64,000 nt of DNA from Trichomonas vaginalis G3 (GCF_026262505.1 NC_067203.1:15264392-15328391), one strand, 5' to 3'. Numbered from the stretch's first letter, positions 41,680 through 53,599 are shown. A program made the numbers and translations. The notes: generated from the sequence alone by a model not told the origin.

Positions 41680-41923
41680 AGTAGTATATATGACGGGTTG
41701 TGTGACTTTTTTTGTAAACGTAAGAATTCATACAATATTGAACGATTTTGTATCATTTTTTTTAACATATGAAGTAAAAAATGTATGATTCTTACGGTTT
41801 TTATTCTCACGTTTTTGAATAAATTAAGATTTAAAAAATTTTCAAAATTGTAAGACATTTACACTCAGCCCATACATAACGAAATAAAAAATAAAATTTT
41901 TTTAAAAAAATAAACTTTAAAAA
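41680..41923. repeat. Polinton B left terminal inverted repeat (244 bp)
   Basis: Matches the reverse complement of 61314-61492 inward of the break. It lacks the ~150-bp inner part found in Polinton A (3573-3705), joining directly to the shared AAACTTTAAAAA end. Confidence 0.88.
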
Positions 41924-41947
41924 TTCATGTCTTACATTTTTGAATAA

Positions 41948-42052
41948 ATGAGGGGGTAACCGGGTAACCGGGTAACCAGGTTAATTAACTTCTTTTTGAA
42001 AATGGTGACAACATGACATTTCGACAACAGGGGCGAAAATTCATGTCTTACA
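41948..42052 (+). repeat. Single iteron-like unit next to left terminus
   Basis: One unit of the array family, with the tail TTAATTAACTTCTTTTTGAAAATGGTGACAAC but a different core: three GGTAACC copies at 8-bp spacing. Polinton A has no counterpart here. Confidence 0.75.
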
Positions 42053-42086
42053 TTTATGAATAATTTATTTTTTAATTCGTAAGAAA

Positions 42087-43203
42087 ATGAGTGTCAAAAC
42101 TAACGATGTTAGATATTCAGGATTCACAAATGAGGAAATAAAGGATATATTAGAGGAGGCAGGTTATGAAGTTAATAAATATTATTTAAGAAATTGTCAA
42201 AAATTCGCGGAGTTTTTAAATGAATTTGATTATGATGGAAAAATGAATAAAGATGATGTTATAAATTTCTTATATCCCACATCTAAAGAAAAAGAAAAAC
42301 CTAAAGAACCTGATGTTTTCCCTGAATATTATGAAGAACGAATTAAAGATGATGAATATGATGAAATTGAAATTGAAAGACTGAAAAAAATAAGAGATGA
42401 AATAAATGAAAAAATTAAGGAATTAAGAGAAGTTGAAAAATATAATGAGAATGAAGTAGAGGGTTTAATGAATATCCCAGCTTCAGAATCAGAAGTTCAA
42501 AAATCACATGAGGAAAGATATAAAAATTACTTTTTGGAATCAACTAAAAATTTATTAGATGGTGATATTGACGAAACACTTTCAGAAGAAGGCACAAAAT
42601 TTATTCATAAACATAAGCTTCAGTTTATTGACGATGGAGATTATCCATGTATATTACTTTCACCTCCCTCTTGATTCTGAAAAATTCAAAAAAGCACTGA
42701 AAAATGTAACATATGCAACAAATACGATTAAGAAAGAAGACCATGATATTTACACAAATTATTATTTAAATAAATGTACAGGTGTTGATAAAGTTTTTGA
42801 TTTGTTAGATAAAATATCAAAAGAAACAATTGGTACATATAAAATTTTATGTGATTGTGGTTTCATTGTTGAAGATACCGTTGATGTTTCATATGAAAGA
42901 ACAGCTCCGAAGGAGGACGAAGTGGAAAGATCTATTCCATTCGTTATTAAGAACATAAAAGATATGAAAACCTATAAACATTATATTTATTCATTCATTT
43001 CAGAAAAAATGGAAGCAACACATAAATCATCTCGTCATCATTTCATAGCTATTCACACATTCCTTTTCAAAGTTGTGAAATTAAATAAGACAGGAATTAG
43101 ATTTAATGTATCAGGTTACGCATTCTTGAGTAAATTAAAATGTATTCGTCACGTTGCAGATGATAAAAATTTGTGTGTTCTTAATTCATTTTATGGACTT
43201 TAG
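42087..43203 (+). CDS. Unknown Polinton protein 1, two frames (+1 shift)
   Basis: Copy of 3788-4892. Frame one stops at TCT TGA (42669-42674), and the homologous reading goes on in the +1 frame to 43203. Leader TTCGTAAGAAA-ATG. Skipping one base at the stop restores the continuous alignment with A, although the two copies differ by compensating indels just upstream. TCT TGA T closely resembles the antizyme site TCC TGA T. Function unknown. Confidence 0.62.
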
Positions 43204-43279
43204 CCCTGGACTCTCTGAGTCTCGGACTTTAAAAAAAATAAACTTTATTTTTATATTCTAATTTTTTATTCTTACATAA

Positions 43280-43558
43280 ATGAACAAAAATGGAACAGCT
43301 AAAATGAATGATAATCAAATAAGAGCCGAAGGTAGAAGGTTATTTAAACGCTTCTATAACATTCCTGATGGTGTTAATCCTAAAACTCGTAGAAGTTATT
43401 TAAATGAAGCCATAGATGCATATGAAGGATTTGACATTTCATCAGAAAGTGAGAGGTTAGCAAGAATGTTAAACGTTAATATTGATTTCTATTATTGTGA
43501 CCCTCAACCAGAAGACGTAGACATTAACAAGGTAGACTTTCCATTAGTGGAACAATAA
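43280..43558 (+). CDS. Short ORF overlapping the polymerase start (92 aa)
   Basis: Intact copy of 4971-5250. Its stop overlaps the polymerase start as TAATG (43556-43560). It contains RRLFKRFYNIPDG and a C-terminal N-I-D-F-Y-Y-C segment. Likely part of the polymerase gene: the N-terminal or terminal-protein region, made by reinitiation or frameshifting. Leader TTCTTACATAA-ATG. Confidence 0.6.
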   Translation: MNKNGTAKMNDNQIRAEGRRLFKRFYNIPDGVNPKTRRSYLNEAIDAYEGFDISSESERLARMLNVNIDFYYCDPQPEDVDINKVDFPLVEQ

Positions 43559-46500
43559 TGATAGATCCAGAATTTGAAACAGTAAATATTTTATTAACAC
43601 AGAGTCCATGTGGAAAACTTCACGCTGACAGAATAACAGACGTTGAAGCACTCACAGGATATAAAGTTTGCCCCTTTTGCAAAGAAGAAGTATATTCTAT
43701 CCGTGATGATCCAGAAAGGAAAAACCAAAGAAGATTTTTAAAACATTGTGAGAAATGTAAAGAAAATAATGGAAGATTAATTCAAGACGTACAATTGCAA
43801 AACACACAACAACCATATGCACCACATATCACGAAACAGAAGATATATCAATGGCTATTAGCACATAATTTGCAGGAATATTATAAACCAACAAGATATT
43901 ATATTACTTTTGACTTCGAAACATTAGAGACTAAAGAAGAACTTCAACTTTCTGAATGTGCAACTTTGAACGCTTACTTAAAACCATTTATGGTATCATC
44001 AACGGTTAAATTAAACGATAAAACATTTACGAGGAATTTTTGCTTAACATCAAGTGATTCGTTCATCTCTGATTGGATTGAATTTTTATTTTCAACCTGT
44101 TCATTAGTTGCTAAATCAAATATTGAACAATATGAAGAATTATTGAAGTCCCATACATTAAATGAGAAACAGAAGGAAGCAATGAAAGAGCTTTTAGATG
44201 AAGAATTTAATAAAGTGAATATCATTGGTTTTAATTCGGGAAAGTTTGATTTAAATTTAATTCTTCGTGATTTAAATACTGCAAAATGGAAGATAAAATC
44301 AATGCTGGGTTCTTCTTCTCAATTTAAGCAAGTCATAGTAAAGAAAACAAACTGTCCATATGAATTGAGATTTATTGACATCAGAAATTATATAGCGGGT
44401 GGAACATTAGACCAATTCACTCAAGATTTCGGAAACAATAAAACACGTGTTAAATCATTCTTCCCATATCAATTCATCACATGGGAGAATTACGAAGAAG
44501 AATTATATAAAAAGGAACCATTCACTCAAGATTCATTTTATTCAGCATTAACACAAGAAACAATATCCGATTCAGATTATCAAATATATCTCAATGATGC
44601 TAAAAATTTTGAGAATAGATTAGAATATTTTATTCATTATTGTAATAAAGACGTTGAAATTATGATTGACCCAATTGATAAAATTATTGAAGAAACATTT
44701 GTTTATAAAATTGACATGCTCCATAATCTTTCATTATCATCTAATGCATCAATGATTCGTTACGCTTTAGCATATAAGAACTTCAATCCTAACGAAACAT
44801 ATCCAGAAGAAGAAAATGTGGAATCAAGTTTTGAATTAACGAAAAAGTATTGGAAATATAAAATTGAATCATATAAGAAACAAGATGAAAAGGCGAAAAG
44901 AGATACCAAAAACAATGTTTCAATGGATGACTATCAATATTTTCACGATTTAATCCTTTCATCTAAATGCAAAATGTGTGGTAAAGCGTTTACATATGCA
45001 AATAAACCAACATTGGATAGAATCGATAATGAGAAACCACATACTAAAGAAAATTGTCAGTTAATGTGTTGTTATTGTAATGTCGTGAAATCAAATAAAG
45101 ATGAAGACATTCAACGTTTAAGAATCAATTTAAGAAATTATACATTAAAAAATAATTTATCAATGACTTTAGATTCAGTGGAAGCGTATCACATCCTCCG
45201 TAATGGAATTACTGGTGGTTTATCAAATGTTCAACATCGTGTTAATCTTAAAGGAATCACACACATTAATAAACTTTCATATAATCCAGAAACTAAAACA
45301 GTATCAAATGAGGACACTTCCAACATCATGACTCATTTCGTTGGTGTTGATTTCAATTCATTATACCCTTCATCATTTTCATCTAATCCCCATGATTTCA
45401 TTCAATATACTGACCATAAAATGTATATGCCGGGGAGATTAAATGGAGTTATCATTTGTGATACAGCAACAAAGAAAGCAAAAGCACTGGGAATAATTAA
45501 GAAGAAATCTACTTTATTCGTTGCTGAAGTAAAGGGTCACATTGATGAAAAATACATTAATGATTACATTAACTTTTTACCGATAATAAGAAACTTAGAT
45601 ATTATCACAGATGAAAAAACAATTGGCGGTTTTATGTATAATTACATGAAATCAAACAATCTACCAGTTGACCAGAAACAGAGAAATTAACTCATTAGCA
45701 TCAACACACAACCAATATCAACCATTTTCTTCTTATTATCTTTGGTATCTAATAGACAGATTTCATTTTATCATCGATGATATTCAATCAATTTTAACAT
45801 TTACGAAAAATACTTGTTTTAATGAATTTGCGAACAAATTTATGAACGAAAGACAAAAGGCTGAATTAGAAGGAAATAAAGGAAAAAGTTTATTTTGCAA
45901 AATTTCACTTAATGGATCATATGGTTACGATGCAATGAATACACAAAATTACGCAAAGACTAAAATAATGAATGCACAGATGGCACACGTTGCATGTATG
46001 TCAAATAAGTTTAAAAACATAAGAGAAATAGGTGAAGATACATATCAAGTGATGCTCAAAGATAGATTTTATAGATGTGAACATGTTTACAAGAGGCATT
46101 TTTACTTTAGATAATGCAAAATACTGGTATTTAGTTTTCATTTATGATTTTATGTATAAATGCATGGATGTTAATCGTTTTCATTTCATTGAAGGTGATA
46201 CTGATTCATCATATTGGGCAATCGCTGGCGACCCAAATCTTCCTAACACTCAAGCATTTCAAGCAATTGTAACCGATAAACAATTTTATGATAAAAACAT
46301 TTTCAAATTCGCACCTTTTGATTTCTTCTGTTTTGATGAGAAATTTAAACCTAAATTAAAGAATAAAGCTGAAGAAAAAGCACATGAGAAAAAATTATTG
46401 GGTTTAGCAATTGAGAAACAAGGTGAATGGTGCTTTATGCCCTAAGGTATACATCATTCAACGAATGATTGGTGAAGACTCCTTAAAAAGATAGCACAAA

Positions 46501-46710
46501 AAATGAAAGTGTAAGTTTACGACAAAAAAACAATTAACACCTAAAAATTATTTGGATATAATAAATGATAAAGTCATTTTCGATGGTCAAATATTAATTT
46601 AACTTAAAAATGGGTCAATGACTCGCTTAACAATCGGTAAGACTGCATTAACAGGGGCACACACTAAAGCTGTATGTTGTGAAAATGGATGTTGTATGCC
46701 ATTTATTTAA
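43558..46710 (+). pseudogene. Protein-primed family B DNA polymerase (pPolB), frameshifted
   Basis: Frame one (43558-45690, 710 codons) holds a Cys-rich N-terminal ribbon (CPFCKEE...HCEKCKE), Exo I-III (ITFDFETLE ~118, GFNSGKFD ~223, HYCNKDVE), the HNH insert (~470-525) and motif A (~596, GVDFNSLYPSS). Motif B (KISLNGSYGY) follows in the +1 frame (45668-46114), the same shift as in Polinton A. A further 1-bp loss near 46080 moves motif C (EGDTDSSYW) to a third frame, and 46430-46620 has several small deletions. The 5' half is therefore better kept than in A and the 3' end worse. Confidence 0.88.
44965..45130 (+). other. HNH-type zinc/nuclease segment inside pPolB
   Basis: Same C-x2-C / LDRIDN / KENCQ / C-x2-C-N layout as in Polinton A (6679-6850), in frame and fully conserved, between exonuclease and palm. 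Confidence 0.75.
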
Positions 46711-46773
46711 TGAAATGCCACAGAAGAGACAAAGAGGTGGGCACCATAAAACATTGATTTTATTTTTATATAA

Positions 46774-48257
46774 ATGAATAGCGCAGATTTAAAAAATTTA
46801 ATTGATGATTTAGTATTTAATCAAAATTTTCTTAGTTATTATGATTTAAAAGCATATCTCCAAAAACATGATGAAAATATAACGGGTGATGATATGGATG
46901 AATACTATCGGTATTATAAAAACGAAATTTTGAAATATCATGATAAAATAATTAAACGTTTAAGAGAGAACATTAAAGAAGGAAAATATTCAAAGGGAAA
47001 AGTAAATCACAACTTAAACAGTTGAAAGATTTCAAAAATAAAGTATTAACTGAAAAAGATATTGATGAATTATATAAATTATATAATCCTGAGCCGCAAA
47101 AGCCAAAAGAGAAAAGTTTGGACGTTCAGCAGCTCATAAATGAAGCACAAGCTTTAATTTATGATTCATTAGTTAAAACATATTCAACCCGACTTTTAAA
47201 TGAAGATCAACTTTTGGAATTCATCCTTCAACATAAACTCGAAGCGGGAAAGTATATCAAACCTTTATATACAGCATATTTAAAACAAATGAATAGAATA
47301 CATCCAGAATTAATGAGGGGAGGAATGAAATCCAAAATCAAAGCAGATAAAATTAAACCACTTGCAACACCAAAACCTCCTTCAGTTAATCCTTCATCAT
47401 TCACTTTATTATATCCATTTCAAACATTAAAGAAGCAAAAAGATTTTAAAAAGGATTTCAAGATATTAAATAAACCAATTGACCCAAAAATTCAACCATT
47501 AAAAGAAAAATTTAGTCGTCCATCATTTGCACCTTCACCTTATTCATACGAAATCGATCATCTGGAATATTCAAAAGGAAACGTTACTTATTTATTCGCC
47601 ATTAACATTAACACTAGATATTTATATTGCATTCCGGTGAAAGGGAAAACAGAACAGGAAACAAGAAGAGCTATACAATACTTACTAGATCATGAAAGAG
47701 TAGATAATATCAGGGGTGATGGTGATAAAGGATTTCAGGCAACTATGATTCATTATTTCCCACAAATTAATTTTTACTTTTCATCCTCTCCATATACGTT
47801 TCATAATAAAATAGTTGATGCGGTAATGAGAACTCTTAGAGATGCGTTAGGGGTTAACGGTCAGATATACTGGGATGGAAATCATGACTCCATCATACAA
47901 CAGTTAGTATATTATTACAATAATACATGGCATAGAACTATTAACATGAAACCGATGGAAATGAAAAATGATATTTCAAAAGAATGGGAATATATTAGAA
48001 AGCAAATGGAAAGGTTAAATGATGTTAAACGTGAACAAATTAATTCGGGGCTCATGAATTTTAAACAAGGGGATAAAGTTTTGATTCATCTCGATTATGG
48101 AAAAACTGATAAATCAATGACAAAAAGAAGACGAAGATTTGACACAATAGCTGAATTTGTTAGATATATTAACGGCAATGCATTAGTTGAGGTTAACAAT
48201 AAATTAATAGAAATTCCGATTTATTTTATTACTCCATTATATTTAAATAATATTTAA
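46774..48257 (+). pseudogene. Polinton rve-family integrase, single frameshift
   Basis: Nearly intact. One A is missing from a run near 47000 (GGGAAAAGTAAATC here, GGGAAAAAGTAAATC in A), which splits 46774-47025 from 47022-48257. The core motifs are YEIDHLEY (first Asp), RGDGDKGF (second Asp) and HNKIVDAVMRTLRD, with Asp at the third position and 32 residues between the last two acids. A basic SH3-like tail follows. The homopolymer site makes a base-calling error possible. Confidence 0.87.
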
Positions 48258-48277
48258 ATTTTTTTATTTCGTAAGAA

Positions 48278-48540
48278 ATGAGTGACAACAAAGCAGTCAA
48301 GAGTCCAGACAATGAATATAAAAAGAAACTAAACAGAATTAAATCAAAAATATGCTATTACAAAAAGATGCCGCAATGTGATGGGATTGAAAATGATAAA
48401 GAAATAATCGAAAAATTAGAAACTTATCGTTCAATCCTTAAACTGAGTGAAGCAAAAAATAAAAGAATTTAATAGAATAAATAAATTGATTGGAAGAGAT
48501 GAATTTAATAAAGATGAATTTTTTAAACTCTATCCAAATT
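48278..48540 (+). pseudogene. Small helical Polinton protein, one-base insertion
   Basis: Copy of 10052-10315. One extra A (GCAAAAAATAAAAG) near 48460 shifts the frame before the C-terminal helix. A homopolymer event, so it may be an artefact. Confidence 0.55.
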
Positions 48541-48704
48541 TAATTTTTATTCCTCTTTTGACAACATCTCTCTTTCCATCATTACTGCATAACCACATTT
48601 TCTCAGTTTTAGTGGTTTGTTATTTTTAACATGTTTCTCGCATCATTTATCATTTCCTCCCTTGTTATGATTCGTGGTAAATTTTGAGCTTGTGGGGTAT
48701 TCAT
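48540..48704 (-). pseudogene. Very small basic ORF, broken copy
   Basis: Same start and first ~18 codons as 10312-10476 (ATG at 48704). Small deletions and an insertion around 48635-48650 then disrupt the frame. Confidence 0.4.
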
Positions 48705-48746
48705 TTATGATAAAAATAAAAATTTAAATTATGCCGTTCTAAAGTT

Positions 48747-49246
48747 TTTGAAGAACTGAAGTGTGCCCTATGTGTGCCCATGTGTGCCTAGGTCAATTAA
48801 CTTCTTTTAAAAATAGTGACAACATGACATTTTGACAACAGGGGTGAAAGGAGGAAGGCAATAATGAATTATTTTTGAAGAACTGAAGTGTGCCTATGTG
48901 CCCATGTGTGCCTAGGTCAATTAACTTCTTTTAAAAATAGTGACAACATGACATTTTGACAACAGGGGTGAAAGGAGGAAGGCAATAATGAATTATTTTG
49001 AAGAACTGAAGTGTGCCTATGTGCCCATGTGTGCCTAGGTCAATTAACTTCTTTTAAAAATAGTGACAAACATGACATTTTGACAACAGGGGTGAAAGGA
49101 GGAAGGCAATAATGAATTATTTTTGAAGAACTGAAGTGTGCCTATGTGCCCATGTGTGCCTAGGTCAATTAACTTCTTTTAAAAATAGTGACAACATGAC
49201 ATTTTGACAACAGGGGTGAAAGGAGGAAGGCAATAATGAATTATTT
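48747..49246 (+). repeat. Iteron-like array, left arm part 1 (Polinton B)
   Basis: Four units with starts at 48751, 48878, 49001 and 49126 (periods 127, 123 and 125 bp). Core reads GTGTGCCTATGTGCCCATGTG..., then CCTAGGTCAATTAACTTC, TGACAACATGACATTTTGAC, and AGGAGGAAGGCAATAATG. The core differs from the GTCACC core of Polinton A. Confidence 0.88.
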
Positions 49247-49286
49247 TTATTTTTTCTAACTTTTTATTTTGTATGTAAGAACAGTA

Positions 49287-49952
49287 ATGTCAGTCGAAGC
49301 AAAAACATTCACGAACAAATCTAATGGTGAAACATTCACAAAAGGCACTTATAACGGTATTGAAGTCTTACGTAGAGACAAGGATGGTTACATTAATGCA
49401 ACAAAGATGGCAAGAGAAGCAGGAAAGTTAAACCATTTAAACAGATTTCTCAATAGTGCTAAAATACAGGAAATTCTTGAGTTTTGGTTGAAAGAATACG
49501 GTGGAGCCAAAAGTGGCTCGACCTCAAAACAAGCATTTTATGAGCTTACAAAGGGTGTCATGAATGAATTCAAAGGTATTTACATACATCCTGACCTCGT
49601 TCATTTTGTTGCTGAATGGTGCTCTGTAAAGTATGCATTTTATGTCAAAGATATTATGGATTCCATAGACAAGAAAGTTCATGAGAAATTAGATGAAGAA
49701 GAACTTGAAGATACAGTAGAGAATGCTAAACCTTTGTTTGAAGAAGAAGTTGGAAAAAATGTGCGAAAAACAATTAGAACATGAACGTGAGTTATGTTAT
49801 GGTTATAGAGATTCTCCATACGAACTAGACCAATGGGAACAAGAAAATTTAAAGAGAGAATTAGAGAATATGAACTCGCTAAGATAGCATTAGAAGCTGC
49901 AGAAAAGAAGTTAAAAGCTTGGGGTTGTTTTGTACAAAAATATTGTGAGTAA
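49287..49952 (+). pseudogene. KilA-N domain protein with coiled-coil tail, only in Polinton B
   Basis: The KilA-N DNA-binding domain occupies residues ~10-120 (RDKDGYINATKMAREAG, then FKGIYIHPDLVHFVAEWCS). Such proteins are typical of large DNA viruses and phages and act in gene control. The frame closes at 49784, but a helical E/K-rich tail continues in two other frames to a stop at 49952. Small indels near 49755 and 49870 explain this; alternatively the protein ends at 49784 (165 aa). First true ATG is 49287. The gene sits between two blocks of array repeats, so it entered or was kept there after A and B separated, or A lost it by recombination between repeats. Confidence 0.75.
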
Positions 49953-50027
49953 ATGAACCATTTATTTTTATTGAATTCACCAAAAATAATTTTTAGGGTA
50001 GATGGTTAGATCTAACCTCATTTCTAA

Positions 50028-50304
50028 CCTCATGATATTTTGACAACAACACAGGAGGAAGGCACTTATGAATTATTTTTGAAGAACTGAAGTGTGCCTA
50101 TGTGCCCATGTGTGCCTAGGTCAATTAACTTCTTTTAAAAATAGTGACAACATGACATTTTGACAACAGGGGTGAAAATTCATGTCTTACGTTTTTGAAG
50201 AACTGAAGTGTGCCTATGTGCCCATGTGTGCCTAGGTCAATTAACTTCTTTTAAAAATGGTGACAACATGACATTTTGACAACAGGGGTGAAAATTCATG
50301 TCTT
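50028..50304 (+). repeat. Iteron-like array, left arm part 2 (Polinton B)
   Basis: Two more units in the same orientation (starts 50082 and 50198, period 116), directly upstream of the primase-helicase leader. Here AATTCATGTCTTAC replaces the AGGAGGAAGG part. Confidence 0.85.
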
Positions 50305-50356
50305 ACAAAAATAAAGTTAGTTTTAAAATTATTTTTATTTTTTTATTCCTATATAA

Positions 50357-52670
50357 ATGACAGCAACAAACAACAACATCGACTTTCTCGTTTCTGATGA
50401 AAAAGTTATTGATTCATTAGTTGAAGAATTAGTTGTGGCAGAAACTAAAACCCTCAACGAAAGAATTGGTGAAAACATGATTGATTTACATAATTACCTC
50501 AAATATGATGGAGGAAGAGGAAGGAAAACTGGTACAGCTTTATTAGCAAATAAAATTTCAAATTTAACGATTATAGATGTTGATATCAATAAATCGTACA
50601 ATGATGAACTTAAAGAAACAGTTAGAAAAGACATTTTATCAAAACTTTCAGATAAAGATGTTATCGTTAAAACCGCTTCAGGAGGTCTTCACATTTATTG
50701 CAACACTAATTTCTTCTATTCAACCTCGAACAGAATGATTAAATGTTATTCCTGCAATGATTATAATATTGATATCATGACTTCAATGGATGATTCAAAG
50801 CGTTCATTAGTGGTTATGGCTGATTCAAGAGTTCGCAAGAATGCAACAGAACCAATCAATACATACTCATTCATTCGTGGAAGTTATGATTCAACATTAA
50901 CTAGAACAGTGAATGATATATTTAAATGATTTGAATATTAAGGTAAGAGTTGAACAAAAGAATGAAGAAATAAAGAGTATAATGAATGAAAACAAAGATG
51001 TAAACATTGACGATAAACTTGCCCAGAGCATAGTTGATGGTATTTGTGATTTTGAAGTACATAATGACGGTGGAAACATGAATTTAGAAAAAGAAGTTAC
51101 ATTATTCACACTGTTTCAAGCTATTAATTCGTTACCGGATCATTTAATTAATGAAGCATACGACAACGTTTATAACTTCTGCAATTTAACTGAAAATGCA
51201 AAAAGTAATTTTGAAAAAGCACGTGATAGATATGCACATTTAATGACTTCTCCATTTGTTTTGGTGAAGATTCTTAAACTTTATCAAAAAGAATATTATG
51301 ATGAATACGTTTTACCTTTATTACGTAAGCCAAAAATAACATTTGATATAAAACTTGATGACTCGTTTTTGATAACAGATATTAGACGTAAAGCTGAAAA
51401 TCATCAGTATAAAAACAGTTCTGAAGTAATTGAGGATTTATCACGTGTCATTCGTTTTGTAGATTGTGGAAACAAATATTTCATTCAAAAGGATTACAAC
51501 ATACATGATAAAATGAATCAAATATCATTCGTTCTTCAATCAAACATGAAAGAGTCACTCAAAATGATTAAATTATTTAAAGAAGAAGGTAAAACCATAA
51601 CAGCATGGGACGTACTACTAAATCAATTATCCTCATTAACCGTTAAGGGTGTATGCTTCAAATCTGATTCCACAGATGTTTTCTCAACGTTTCAAGGTTA
51701 TAAATACAACATTCTTGAAAAAGTAGATTACACAAAAATTGAGATGTTTATGAATTTCATTAAAGAAGCCATTTGTGATAATAACGATGAAGTATATAAA
51801 TACCTTCTCGGCTGGATTGCATCAATGATTCAACATCCTGGAATCAAGAATGAAACAGCAATTATTTTGAAAGGACTTCAGGGAACAGGTAAAAACAGAT
51901 TTACAGACATTATTTCTGAACTTCTCGCTGGTTATTCATGTAAAAACATTACCGAAATAAGTGAGCTAACGGGTAATTTCAATTCAGTTGTTGAGAATAA
52001 AATGTTTCTTGTACTTAATGAACTCAAGAATGTTGGTGAAGACAGACTCGCAAACTTCAACGCTTTGAAATCAATTATAACGGATAATGAGATAAGAATT
52101 AATGAAAAGAATCAACCCAGAAGAACTGCTCAAAATGTTGCCAATTTCATTTTCGTAACTAATAACGTCTACCCTGTCAAAATTGAAGTTGGAGACAGAA
52201 GATACGTAGTTTTAAGAGTTAATGGTAAATTTAAGGGTCAATTTGATTACTTCAAGAATTTAATGGATTCATGCACAAAGGAATTTTATGATAATTTACT
52301 AACATATTTTATCAATTACGACCTTTCATCATTTAATGTACGAATTATACCGATGACTGAAGCCAAACAAGATTTAATGGAATTATCAACAAATCCTTTA
52401 GATGAATGGATAAATACACATTATGATGAATTGTGTGCAGGTATGACGTGTAAAAATGCTCTATTCTGCAAACCATCAGACATGAAAGACAAGAATTTTC
52501 AAATGAGCATTAAGGATAAATGTGATAAGAAACGAAGAAGAATAGACGGTAAACAGACGTGGTGTTATGTTTTGAAAGAAGAAATGAAAGGATTATATAA
52601 ACAGGTTGAACTAAACGATAATGAGGATTCATTTACTGACGACGAAATACCTGTAAATGAAGCTTTATAA
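50357..52670 (+). pseudogene. Primase-SF3 helicase, single one-base insertion
   Basis: Nearly intact copy. One inserted T (GATATATTTAAATG, against GATATATTAAATG in A) near 50921 splits it into 50357-50929 and 50913-52670. Primase part: D-x-D (IIDVDINK) and ASGGLHIYC. Helicase part: Walker A GLQGTGKNRF near 51872, a Walker-B-like MFLVLNELK, sensor-1 FIFVTNN and a DRRYVVLR arginine region, as in D5/SF3 helicases. It points right, opposite to Polinton A. The gene and its leader are bracketed by arrays in inverted orientation (48747-50304 and 52692-53507). Confidence 0.88.
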
Positions 52671-52691
52671 AGTATGATTTGAATTTATTTT

Positions 52692-53507
52692 TGCCTTCCT
52701 CCTTTCACCCCTGTTGTCAAAATGTCATGTTGTCACCATTTTTAAAAGAAGTTAATTGACCTAGGCACACATGGGCACATAGGCACACTTCAGTTCTTCA
52801 AAAACGTAAGACATGAATTTTCACCCCTGTTGTCAAAATGTCATGTTGTCACCATTTTTAAAAGAAGTTAATTGACCTAGGCACACATGGGCACATAGGC
52901 ACACTTCAGTTCTTCAAAAACGTAAGACATGAATTTTCACCCCTGTTGTCAAAATGTCATGTTGTCACCATTTTTAAAAGAAGTTAATTGACCTAGGCAC
53001 ACATGGGCACATAGGCACACTTCAGTTCTTCAAAAACGTAAGACATGAATTTTCACCCCTGTTGTCAAAATGTCATGTTGTCACCATTTTTAAAAGAAGT
53101 TAATTGACCTAGGCACACATGGGCACATAGGCACACTTCAGTTCTTCAAAAATAATTCATAAGTGCCTTCCTCATTAATCCTGCTATGTTGTCAAAATGT
53201 CATGTTGTCACTATTTTTAAAAGAAGTTAATTGACCTAGGCACACATGGGCACATAGGCACACTTCAGTTCTTCAAAAATAATTCATAAGTGCCTTCCTC
53301 ATTAATCCTGCTATGTTGTCAAAATGTCATGTTGTCACCATTTTTAAAAGAAGTTAATTGACCTAGGCACACATGGGCACATAGGCACACTTCAGTTCTT
53401 CAAAAACGTAAGACATGAATTTTCACCCCTGTTGTCAAAATGTCATGTTGTCACCATTTTTAAAAGAAGTTAATTGACCTAGGCACACATGGGCACATAG
53501 GCACACT
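52692..53507 (-). repeat. Iteron-like array, right arm (Polinton B)
   Basis: Seven units of ~117-126 bp in inverted orientation to 48747-50304, with the same element-specific core (GGCACACATGGGCACATAGGCACAC). Between units, two kinds of linker alternate: AAACGTAAGACATGAATTTTCACCCC and AATAATTCATAAGTGCCTTCCTC. Ends 90 bp before the fibre stop codon. Confidence 0.9.
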
Positions 53508-53599
53508 GAAAAAAATTAATGAAAACATTAATATTATGGTTATGGTCTTCAGTCGTATAATTTCATTACTGAGGTATGCTGAATTGGAGCTCAGGACTT

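Noticed and set aside
48747-49246. Regular direct repeats suggestive of a CRISPR array
   Set aside because: Units of 116-127 bp repeat throughout without unique spacers, and the host is a eukaryote; a minisatellite/iteron array fits better.
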